DNA from: Pseudomonas solani
GTDB taxonomy: Bacteria; Pseudomonadota; Gammaproteobacteria; Pseudomonadales; Pseudomonadaceae
DNA length: 64,000 nucleotides
Assembly: GCF_026072635.1 (NCBI RefSeq)
Contig: NZ_AP023081.1
Location: forward strand, 5,266,501 to 5,330,500
Reading direction: 5' to 3'
A model generated the notes under the pieces. The model saw only the letters and a program-made list of their open reading frames with translations. It did no database searches and was not told the DNA's origin. This document shows positions 51,983 through 60,600 of this stretch, piece after piece (position 1 is the first letter of the stretch; each line of letters begins with the position of its first letter). The position numbers and the translations under genes were made by a program.

Positions 51983-52783
51983 TCAGGCGTCCGCGAGCGA
52001 GACCAGCCGCTCGAGCTGGTCTTTCGCCGGCATGTAGGTGGACGAGAGCATCATCCGCTCCCAGCTGAGCATCTTCTCGGTCGCCTGGCGCTGGGCCATC
52101 GGCGAGATGTCGAAGGTCACCGAATAGCGCAGGTCGAACAGCAGCGACCAGAGTTCGGCGGGTGACTCGATGCCATCGATATGAGCGATCAGCTGCTTGT
52201 GGATCTTGCTGACCTGGGCCTTGATGTCGCTGCTCTTGTCGCCGACCGGCAGCAGCTCCCGGGCCTTGGCCCTGCACGCCTGCATGCGCTGGTGGTTGGT
52301 CGTTGAAGCCGGGTCGGTGTCGCTGTCCGTATGGCTTTCGCGCAGGTAGGTGGCGAAGAGATCGAGGTTCTTGCGCACGATCTCGATGGCCTTGTTGGTA
52401 TCGGCCCGGCCCGCCACCAGGTTCACCGGCGCGCTGTTCAGGTACTTGGCGATATAGAGCATCACATCCTTGCTGTTCTTGGGGATGCGCTTGAGGTTCC
52501 GCGACTGCAAGGGCTCGACCAACACCTCGTAGAGCTTCTTGGCATCCGATCCGTACGCCTGGTTGATGGCACTGAAGACACGCTCGGCGTTCTTCCTGAT
52601 CGACTGGCTCCAATGCACCATGTGGCGCCTGTCCTCGACGTCGCCCTGGCTCGAGCGCTGGTTGACCTTGATGCGCTTGGCGTTGGTGGTCCAATCCGGG
52701 CGGCCGGTCACCTTGACGTCTCCGGAAACGGGGTCGATATGGACTCTCAGCTTGCTCTTGGTTTTCTGCGGGCCTCTTGGCAT
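51983..52783 (-). CDS. Hypothetical protein, 266 aa
   Basis: Not recognised. The protein begins with a basic segment (MPRGPQKTKSKLRVHIDP), has no signal peptide or membrane helix, and is mostly helical and rich in charged residues. The start is chosen at 52781-52783 because GGGAGGA lies at the right distance; the open frame continues 19 codons upstream without support. It is convergent with the second chemoreceptor. No neighbour gives a clue to function. Confidence 0.55.
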   Translation of the reverse strand: MPRGPQKTKSKLRVHIDPVSGDVKVTGRPDWTTNAKRIKVNQRSSQGDVEDRRHMVHWSQSIRKNAERVFSAINQAYGSDAKKLYEVLVEPLQSRNLKRIPKNSKDVMLYIAKYLNSAPVNLVAGRADTNKAIEIVRKNLDLFATYLRESHTDSDTDPASTTNHQRMQACRAKARELLPVGDKSSDIKAQVSKIHKQLIAHIDGIESPAELWSLLFDLRYSVTFDISPMAQRQATEKMLSWERMMLSSTYMPAKDQLERLVSLADA

Positions 52784-52862
52784 GGGCGTTCCTCCCTGAT
52801 GAATGCTGCAAGAGACTAGATCAGAAAGGCGCTCCTGCACCTGCCTTCAGTCCGACGTCGAG

Positions 52863-53177
52863 TCACCCGGCCCAGGGCTGGCGGTTGCGCCGGGCCAGGG
52901 CTTCGATGGCGCGGACCCCGGCCTGCATCTTCAGCACTGCCGAGGAATTGGCCGAATGCACGTGGATGCGTGGCGGCACGAAGCCATGCAGGGCGACGGC
53001 TTCCTCGATCCACAGGATCACGTCGTAGCCGGTGCCGCGTTCGTCGTCGCCCAGGTCGTGGTCCAGGCTCAGCTCGCTGACCTGGCCCGTTTTCAACAGC
53101 GCGATCACCTCGTCCGGCCACCCGGTGCGGACCCAGCCGTCGGGGGTGGTGCGTTCGTCGTCCAGATAGACCTTCAT
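52863..53177 (-). CDS. Cyclic-phosphate processing receiver-like (cpREC) domain protein
   Basis: The 104-aa single-domain protein starts MKVYLDDERTTPDGW, with further SLDHDLGDDERGTGYD and a C-terminal RIHVHSANSS block. These are the acidic and HxHS-type motifs of the cyclic-phosphate processing receiver family, described computationally as linked to RNA-end or cyclic-phosphate handling. It ends the small minus-strand pair with the gene at 53182 (4-bp gap), so they are probably co-transcribed. The activity is not demonstrated by sequence alone. Confidence 0.72.
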   Translation of the reverse strand: MKVYLDDERTTPDGWVRTGWPDEVIALLKTGQVSELSLDHDLGDDERGTGYDVILWIEEAVALHGFVPPRIHVHSANSSAVLKMQAGVRAIEALARRNRQPWAG

Positions 53178-53181
53178 CGCC

Positions 53182-53775
53182 TCAGGCTCCTGTTGCCCAG
53201 CTGTAGAGCAGCCAGGTGTCGTGGGTTTCGCAGAAATAGAGCTTCTCGTTCCAGCTGTCCTGCAAGGCCAGCGCTGGCGCGATCAACGGTTCGGGGAGGA
53301 TCGGGGTGTCCAGCGGTTGCGGCTGGCCGTCGCGGAAGATGCCCCAGCGGCCGCCGTGATAAGGGCGGCCGGTATCGGCATGCCGCGCCAGGATGGCGCT
53401 GCGGATGGTGTCTCCCAGGCTGGTGATCTCCAGGGTCGCCTTGTCGATATCGACGCGAGTGGGCTGGGCGTTGGCGAGCTCTGGGAGCAGCCAGCGCTCC
53501 ATCAGGTCTCCGACATGCTCGGGAGTCGTCTCCTCCATCGCCCACTCTTCCACCTGATGCAGCTCGCGATTGAGAAGTGCGATCAGGCCCTCGGCGGGCG
53601 TTGCGGCCTGCGCCTTGCCACAGTAATAGAACCTGGCGTCACAGAGACCTTCATCCCGGGTACGAAACTCCAGCGCCTCCACAGGGGTGGTCAAGGCGTG
53701 CAGAAGGCACTGGCGCATCAGGCCGGGCGCGGCCAGCAGTTCCTCCACCAGGGAGCGGTCCAGATTCGATTCCAT
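53182..53775 (-). CDS. Hypothetical protein, 197 aa, paired with cpREC gene
   Basis: No family recognised. It is soluble and acidic, with no signal peptide. It contains three scattered cysteines and a tryptophan-rich C-terminus (WNEKLYFCETHDTWLLYSW). Its stop is 4 bp from the start of the cpREC gene, implying co-expression. It is divergent from pvdH, with the 175-bp gap between them holding a PvdS promoter facing pvdH. Confidence 0.55.
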   Translation of the reverse strand: MESNLDRSLVEELLAAPGLMRQCLLHALTTPVEALEFRTRDEGLCDARFYYCGKAQAATPAEGLIALLNRELHQVEEWAMEETTPEHVGDLMERWLLPELANAQPTRVDIDKATLEITSLGDTIRSAILARHADTGRPYHGGRWGIFRDGQPQPLDTPILPEPLIAPALALQDSWNEKLYFCETHDTWLLYSWATGA

Positions 53776-53851
53776 TCAGCGTGCAGCCAGCCGGGAGTGT
53801 GCAGGGCTGCGAAGTTTATCTTGCGCTGCATATCGCTTCACGCATTGCGTC

Positions 53852-53875
53852 TAAATCCCCACCGTCGCCCATCGT
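53852..53875 (+). promoter_or_regulatory. PvdS-type promoter of pvdH
   Basis: TAAAT at 53852-53856, 16 nt, CGT at 53873-53875: an exact consensus match, 75 nt before the pvdH start codon. Confidence 0.85.
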
Positions 53876-53950
53876 CTCCTCTGCACAAGGCCGAGAAGCG
53901 CCACAAGCGCACGGCCCGGAGCTTGATGCCACTTTATCGAGGGTCGAAGG

Positions 53951-55357
53951 ATGCAAGCCGCTACCAGCCTCAATGCCAGCCTGCCGCTGGCCGCTGAAGA
54001 AGAGACGCTCTACCAGTTCGAGGAATCGCCGCTGCTGGCCCGCCAGAAGCAGCAGGAGTCCAATGCCCGCAGCTACCCCCGGCGCATCCCCCTGGCGCTT
54101 AAGCGCGCGCGCGGGCTCTATGTCGAGGACGTGGAAGGCCGCACCTTCATCGATTGCCTGGCCGGTGCCGGCACCCTGGCCCTGGGCCACAACCACCCGG
54201 TGGTGATCGATGCCATCCGCCAGGTGCTGGCCGACGAGCTGCCCCTGCACACCCTGGACCTCACCACCCCGGTGAAGGACCAGTTCGTCCAGGACCTCTT
54301 TGGCCTGCTGCCCGAGGGCCTGGCCCGCGAGGCGAAGATCCAGTTTTGCGGCCCCACCGGGACCGACGCCGTGGAAGCCGCGCTGAAGCTGGTGCGCACC
54401 GCCACCGGGCGCAGCACCATCCTCTCGTTCCAGGGCGGCTACCACGGCATGAGCCAGGGCGCCCTGGGGCTGATGGGCAACCTGGGGCCGAAGAAGGCCC
54501 TGGGCGCGGTGCTCGGCAACGGCGTGCAGTTCGCCCCCTATCCCTACGATTACCGCTGCCCCTTCGGCATCGGTGGTGAGGCCGGCGTGCGCGCCAACCT
54601 GCACTACCTGGAGAACCTGCTCAGTGACCCGGAGGCCGGCGTGCTGCTGCCCGCCGCCGTGATAGTCGAAGCGGTGCAGGGCGAGGGCGGCGTGGTGCCG
54701 GCGGACATCGAATGGCTGCGCGGCCTGCGTCGCATCACCGAAAAGGCCGGTGTGGCGCTGATCGTCGACGAGATCCAGAGTGGCTTCGGCCGCACCGGCA
54801 AGATGTTCGCCTTCGAGCATGCCGGCATCATCCCCGACGTGGTGGTGCTGTCCAAGGCCATCGGTGGCAGCCTGCCGCTGGCGGTGATGGTCTATCGCGA
54901 ATGGCTCGACGTCTGGGGTCCGGGCGCCCACGCCGGCACCTTCCGGGGCAACCAGATGGCCATGGCTGCCGGCTCGGCGGTGTTGCGCTACCTCAAGGAG
55001 CACGACATCCCCGGTCACGCCGCCGCCATGGGCGAGCGCCTGGTCGGTCACCTGCGCGAGCTGCAGCGCGACTACCCGCAGCTGGGCGACATCCGTGGCC
55101 GCGGGCTGATGCTCGGCGTCGAGCTGGTGGACCCGTCCGGCCCGCCCGACGCCCTCGGCCACCCCCCGACCTTCAACGCCCTGGCCTCGCGCCTGCAGGC
55201 GCAGTGCCTGAAGCGAGGGCTGATCCTCGAACTGGGTGGTCGCCATGGCAGCGTGGTGCGCTTCCTGCCGCCGCTGATCATCACCGCCGAGCAGGTGGAT
55301 GAAGTCGCCCGCCGCTTTGCCCGAGCGCTGGCGGCTGCCCTCGTCGAACCGGCCTGA
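53951..55357 (+). CDS. pvdH: Diaminobutyrate-2-oxoglutarate aminotransferase PvdH
   Basis: The 468-aa class III PLP aminotransferase has the pyridoxal Lys302 in VVLSKAIGG, DEIQSGFGRTGKMFAFEHAGI before it, and the cofactor GPTGTDAVEAALKL segment near residue 135. It makes L-2,4-diaminobutyrate from aspartate semialdehyde and glutamate, the Dab used by PvdL module A3. A consensus PvdS promoter precedes it and a strong hairpin follows at 55380-55412. The neighbourhood (thioesterase, PepSY, NRPS) confirms the siderophore role over ectoine EctB. Confidence 0.95.
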   Translation: MQAATSLNASLPLAAEEETLYQFEESPLLARQKQQESNARSYPRRIPLALKRARGLYVEDVEGRTFIDCLAGAGTLALGHNHPVVIDAIRQVLADELPLHTLDLTTPVKDQFVQDLFGLLPEGLAREAKIQFCGPTGTDAVEAALKLVRTATGRSTILSFQGGYHGMSQGALGLMGNLGPKKALGAVLGNGVQFAPYPYDYRCPFGIGGEAGVRANLHYLENLLSDPEAGVLLPAAVIVEAVQGEGGVVPADIEWLRGLRRITEKAGVALIVDEIQSGFGRTGKMFAFEHAGIIPDVVVLSKAIGGSLPLAVMVYREWLDVWGPGAHAGTFRGNQMAMAAGSAVLRYLKEHDIPGHAAAMGERLVGHLRELQRDYPQLGDIRGRGLMLGVELVDPSGPPDALGHPPTFNALASRLQAQCLKRGLILELGGRHGSVVRFLPPLIITAEQVDEVARRFARALAAALVEPA

Positions 55358-55379
55358 GTCACACGCCCTGGCCACACCA

Positions 55380-55412
55380 GGCCGCAGCGCTTCCCCGGGA
55401 AGCGCTGCGGCC
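55380..55412 (+). terminator. Strong hairpin after pvdH
   Basis: A long perfect stem (GGCCGCAGCGCTTCC and its complement) with a tiny loop, followed by ATCTTGTT, 23 nt after the pvdH stop. Confidence 0.8.
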
Positions 55413-55515
55413 ATCTTGTTCCTGACGAGTCGAAACAATGAGTTCCGTACCTGATCGCGATGACCTTCCGTCCCTTGCCCTGTGTGCACGGATGGCTGGC
55501 CCGGCAGCGGGCTGA

Positions 55516-56178
55516 ATGACGCCCGCGATGCAACTGTTCTGTGTCGCCTGTCCTGGCGCCGGCACAGCGGACTACCTCGCCTGGGGTGCCTGCCTGCCGG
55601 CCTGGGTGCAGGTGCGCCCCTTGCCACTGCCCGAGGTGCAGGCGTTGCCCATTGCCGCTCCGACTGCTGTCGCGAGGCACCTGGCGCGCGGGCTGGAGCT
55701 GGATGTGCGGCGTATGCCCTATGCGGTGGTCGGGCACGGCTTCGGCGCGGTGCTGGCCTGCGAAATGCTCTATGCCCTGCGTGAGCGGGGTGCGCGCGCC
55801 GCGCTGGGCCTGTTCGCCCTGGGTTCGGTGGCGCCTTCACGCTGGGCTGAATACGAGTGCAGTCTCGAGTGCTGGCGGCGCGCCCCTGAAGGTGCGCGGT
55901 GGCCGGCCCTGCGCGCCGCCCGGTCGGGGTACACGAGCTACCGGCACCAGCCGCGCACGCCGCTGAGTTGCCCCATCCATGTGCTTGCCGGGGTGGACGA
56001 CGGCCCGCGCAAGGCGCAGCTCAAGGCCTGGAGCGAAGAGACCGCCGGCAGGCTGCACCTCCGGCTCTTCGAGGGCGACCATCGCTTCATCCGCGACCGG
56101 CAAGCCGACGTGCTCGCCTACCTCGGCCAGCAGCTGGACGGGTTCGCCGAGCGCTGGTCCGGCGCCGAAGCCATCTGA
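55516..56178 (+). CDS. Type II thioesterase-like protein lacking the catalytic serine
   Basis: The 220-aa protein aligns with type II NRPS thioesterases: LFCVACPGAGTADYLAWG at the start, VVGHGFGAVLACE at the nucleophile elbow, HVLAGVDD near residue 157 and a GDHRF histidine near the end. The elbow reads GHGFG: position 75 is Gly (GGC) where GHSxG has Ser, so the usual hydrolysis is not expected. The other triad positions look intact. In PAO1 a thioesterase gene (PA2411) sits in the same pvdH neighbourhood. No PvdS promoter is seen directly upstream. It may be a pseudoenzyme, a recent loss or a sequencing change. ATG at 55528 is an alternative start. Confidence 0.8.
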   Translation: MTPAMQLFCVACPGAGTADYLAWGACLPAWVQVRPLPLPEVQALPIAAPTAVARHLARGLELDVRRMPYAVVGHGFGAVLACEMLYALRERGARAALGLFALGSVAPSRWAEYECSLECWRRAPEGARWPALRAARSGYTSYRHQPRTPLSCPIHVLAGVDDGPRKAQLKAWSEETAGRLHLRLFEGDHRFIRDRQADVLAYLGQQLDGFAERWSGAEAI

Positions 56179-56185
56179 CTGCGCG

Positions 56186-57375
56186 CTATTCCCCGCAGAG
56201 CACCTGTTGTTCCCGCGTCGCCTGGATGCTGGCCAGGCGCTGGTTGCGCTTCACCAGTGCCAGGGTCGCCTGGGCGGTGCGCTTGCTCCAGATCAGGAAG
56301 CCGCTGAGCACCATCAGGCTGAGGATCAGGCCGAAGGCGAACCAGATCAGCTTGCTCCAGAGACCACCGAAGTCGCCGGTGTGCAGCGGGTGCATCGACT
56401 CGGTGATGAACTCCAGGGGCGAGCGGTCCCCCAGCCTGCGTACCGCCACCACCTGGCCATCGAAGGGGTTCAGGGCCACCGATTGGTACATCAGCGGGTA
56501 GTTGCTGCTGCCGTAGATGTACAGGGCGCTGTAGGCGTCTTCGGGGAAGTACAGCGCCTCGGCTTCCAGCGAAGGAATGGTCTGGCTGGCGATGGCCACG
56601 GCACGCTCCAGTTCGATCCGCGCCACGGGTTTGCCCGGTGTGGCGATGGGTACGGCATCACGGGCGAGCACCGGCGGTATGCCCTCGCTGGACAGGGTGA
56701 TGTGGTTGTCGGAAAGAATCGCCTGGACCAGGAACCACAGGCCGGTGATGGCGATCACCGCGATGAACCAGATCGACCAGATGCCGCTCAGGCGGTGAAA
56801 GTCCCCCAGAAGATGCGCGCGCCCTGGTCGAAGCGCAGGCGCGGCGTCAGGAAACCCTTCCAGAAGCGCTTGTAGACCACCAGGCCGGTGACCAGCGACG
56901 CCAGCATCGGCAGGCCCAGCAGCGACACCAGGTACCAGCCCCAGCTGTAACCGTTGCTGAACGGCACCAGCCACCAGCCATGCAGGGCGCGGGTGAACTG
57001 GCGGAAGTCGAAGCTCGAGCTGCGCCCCTGGATCGCCCCCGTATACGGGTTCACATAGAGCCTGGCCACGCTGGTGTCGGGGTAGCTGACATCCACCAGC
57101 AAGGCGAAGTGGTCCTCGCCCGGCCGGCGGATCGCGCTGATCACGGCGTCGGGTTGGGCGGAGTGGAGGCGCGAAACGATCTGGTCGTAGCCCATGCGCT
57201 GCTGCCCGGCCTCCGTCTTGCTCGCACGCACCTCCGGCTTGGCCAGCCACACCAGCTCCTGGCTCACCACCGCCAGGGTGCCGGTCACGCAGACGATCAG
57301 CATGAAGCACCAGATGGGCATGGCCAGCCAGCTGTGAACGAGAAACCAGAGGCGGGAGCGGGACTTCTTCGGCAT
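56186..57375 (-). CDS. PepSY-associated TM protein, FpvG-like ferripyoverdine reductase candidate, frameshifted
   Basis: With one base restored the gene encodes about 396 aa. N-terminal membrane helix (HSWLAMPIWCFMLIVCVTGTLAV), a periplasmic PepSY domain, FTRALHGWWLVPFSNGYSWGWYLVSLLGLPMLASLVTGLVVYKRF, a further helix pair, a second PepSY-like part and a final helix near residue 355 (LIWFAFGLILSLMVLSGFLIW). FpvG in P. aeruginosa has this architecture and reduces ferripyoverdine iron at the inner membrane. The break lies in a C-run at 56803-56807 (GGGGG on the coding strand). Frame one ends FWGTFTA-stop, while one added G gives FWGDFHRLSGIWSIWF. A consensus PvdS promoter lies upstream. The partners fpvH/J/K and fpvCDEF are not in the window. 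Confidence 0.8.
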
Positions 57376-57445
57376 GGGTCGGGGCTGTTCCTGGAGGAAG
57401 GCGACGCTTCGCTGATTCGCCGCCTGAGGCGGCGCTGCTCTATGA

Positions 57446-57469
57446 ACGAGCGAGAGTGCGCAAAATTTA
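57446..57469 (-). promoter_or_regulatory. PvdS-type promoter of the PepSY gene
   Basis: On the minus strand TAAAT (57469-57465), 16 nt, CGT (57448-57446), 71 nt before the PepSY start codon. It is an exact consensus match. Confidence 0.82.
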
Positions 57470-57569
57470 TGGCCCCGGTACGGGTGGCCTCCTGGCAGGC
57501 CTTGCCGGACTGCGTTTTGCCCAGTCCGGGTCGGCTGCCATCCGCTATCCGGTGCCGATGTCACCCAGG

Positions 57570-57593
57570 TAATTTTCCGCGCCTGCCGTCCGT
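57570..57593 (+). promoter_or_regulatory. PvdS-type promoter of the side-chain NRPS
   Basis: TAATT at 57570-57574, 16 nt, CGT at 57591-57593 followed by TCTCCT, 56 nt before the NRPS start codon. It is divergent from the PepSY promoter about 100 bp away. Confidence 0.82.
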
Positions 57594-57649
57594 TCTCCTT
57601 GAGCAATCGAGCACTCAATGCGTGCTGCCCACGTGTACGGAAAAGACAG

Positions 57650-60600
57650 ATGAACGCAGAAGACTCCCTGAAACTCGCCCGCCGTTTTATCGAGCTGCCT
57701 CTGGAAAAACGCCGGATGTTCCTGGAGAGCCTGCGCGGCGAAGGGATCGACTTCTCGGTCTTTCCGATCCCCGCTGGTGTCGAGCATGTCGACAGCCGTC
57801 GCCCGTCCTATGCGCAGCAGCGCATGTGGTTCCTCTGGCAGCTGGACCCGCAAAGCGGCGCCTATAACCTGCCCAGCGCAGTGCGCCTGAATGGCCCCCT
57901 GGATAGGGCCGCGCTGGAGCGCGCCTTCGCCGGCCTGGTGGCGCGGCATGCCTCGTTGCGCACGGTGTTCGACGCGGCCGACGAGACGCTGCAGCTGCGC
58001 CCCTTGCAGCAACCGCTGGTCGTGGCGTTCGAGGATTGCAGTGCCTGGGCCGAGCACGCCCGGGAAGAACACCTGCGTCAGGAGGCCCTGGCCGAATCCT
58101 TGCGCCCGTTCGATCTGGAGCGGGGGCCGCTATTACGGGTAAGGCTGATCCGCCTGGAGGCTGAGCAGCATGTGCTGCTGCTGACCCTGCACCACATCGT
58201 CTCCGATGGCTGGTCGATGAATATCCTGATCGACGAGCTCGGCCGCCTCTATGCCGCCGACGTCGAGGGGCGCGAGGCCGGCTTGCCGGCGCTGCCCATC
58301 CAGTACGCCGACTACGGCCTGTGGCAGCGCAGCTGGCTGGAAGCCGGCGAGCAGGAGCGTCAGCTGGCGTACTGGCGTGCCGCCCTGGGTGGCCAGCAGC
58401 CGGTGCTGGAGCTGCCCACCGACCACCCGCGCCCGGCCCGTGCCAGCTACCGCGGCCACCGTCATGACTTCACCGTCCCGGCGCCCCTGGCCGAAGCCCT
58501 GCGCAGCGCCGCCCGGGAGCAGGGGCTGACCCTCTTCATGCTGTTGCTGGCGGGCTTCGAGGTGCTGCTGCAGCGCTACAGCGGCCAGGCCGACCTGCGT
58601 ATCGGCGTGCCCATCGCCAATCGCAACCGCGCCGAAGTGGAAGGGCTGATCGGCCTCTTCGTCAACACCCAGGTGCTGCCAGCCCACTTCGAGCCGGGCT
58701 TGCAGGTGCAGGCGCTTCTGGCCCAGGTCCGCGAATGCGTGCTCGGCGCCCAGGCTCACCAGGAACTGCCCTTCGAGCGCCTGGTGGAAGACCTGGGCGT
58801 GGCGCGCAACCTCAGCCATGCACCGCTGTTCCAGGTGATGTTCAACCACCAGCCGAACGTCGCGGATATCGAGGCCATGGGCGCGGTGGGAGGCCTGCGC
58901 TTCGCGCCACTCGACTGGCGCAGCCGCACGGCCCAGTTCGACCTCAGCCTGGATACCTACGAAAAGGGCGGCCAACTGCACGCCGCGCTGACCTACGCCA
59001 CCGACCTGTTCGAGGCCGCGACCATCGAACGCATGGCCGGCCATTGGCTGGGCCTGCTGGAGGCCATCCTCGCCCAGCCCGACGCACCCATCGCTGAGCT
59101 ATCTATGCTCTCGCCGGCAGAGCGCGAGGCCCAGTTACACGGCTGGAACGCCACCGCCACCGACTACCCGCTGACTACCCCGGTTCACCACCTGATCGAA
59201 GCCCAGGTGCTGCGCAATCCCGATGTGCCGGCTCTGGCCTTTGGCGCTGAAACGCTCAGCTACGCCGAACTCAACCGCCGCGCCAACCGCCTGGCCCACG
59301 CGCTGATCGCTCGTGGCGTGGGGCCGGACAGCCTGGTGGGCATCGCCGTCGAGCGTTCCATCGAGATGGTCGTGGGCTTGCTGGCCATTCTCAAAGCCGG
59401 TGGCGCCTATGTGCCGCTGGACCCGGAATACCCGGCCGAGCGCCTGACCTACATGCTCGACGACAGCGCCGTGAAACTGCTGCTGAGCCAGTCGCACCTG
59501 GACCTGCCACTGGCGGCAGGCGTGCAGCGTATCGATCTGGATCAGGCGCTACTGGGTGACTTCCCGGAGACCAATCCCGGTGTCGTGCTCGATGCTGAAA
59601 ACCTCGCCTATGTGATCTACACCTCCGGCTCCACCGGCAAGCCCAAGGGCGCTGGCAACCGTCATTCCGCCCTGACCAACCGGCTGTGTTGGATGCAGCA
59701 GGCCTATGGCCTTAACGGTGATGACACCGTTCTGCAAAAGACCCCCTTCAGCTTCGACGTATCGGTCTGGGAGTTCTTCTGGCCGCTGATGACCGGCGCT
59801 CGTCTGGTCGTGGCTGCTCCTGGCGACCACCGTGACCCGGCCAAGCTGGTGGCGCTGATCGAGCAGGAGCGGGTCAGCACGCTGCACTTCGTGCCGTCGA
59901 TGCTGCAGGCCTTCCTGCTCGACCCGCAGGTAGAGCGTTGCAGCAGCCTCAAACGCATCGTCTGCAGCGGTGAAGCGCTACCGGTGGATGCCCAACAACA
60001 GGTATTTGCTCGCCTGCCGCAGGCCGGCCTGTACAACCTCTACGGCCCGACTGAAGCGGCCATCGACGTCACCCACTGGACCTGCCGCGATGAAGGCAAA
60101 GACGGTGTGCCCATCGGCCAGCCGATCGCCAACCTCGGTTGCTACATCCTCGACAGCAATCTGGAGCCAGTGCCTGTTGGTGTGCTCGGCGAGCTGTACC
60201 TGGCAGGTGCTGGCTTGGCCCGGGGTTACCACCGTCGCCCGGCGCTGACTGCCGAACGCTTTGTCGCCAACCCCTTCGTCGCTGGCGAGCGCATGTACCG
60301 CACCGGCGACCTGGCCCGTTACCGCCCGGACGGCGTGATCGAATATGCCGGCCGCATCGACCATCAAGTGAAAATCCGTGGCCTGCGCATCGAACTGGGC
60401 GAGATCGAAGCCCGTTTGATGGAACTGGCTGAAGTCCGCGAAGCCGTGGTGCTGGCGGTCGACCAGCGCCTGGTGGGCTATGTAGTGCCTGCTCAAGGCG
60501 ATCTGGACACCGAATCCCTGGCCAGCCAGCTGCGCCAGGGACTGCCGGACTACATGGTCCCCGCCCAGTGGGTGCTGCTGGAGTCCATGCCCCTAAGCCC

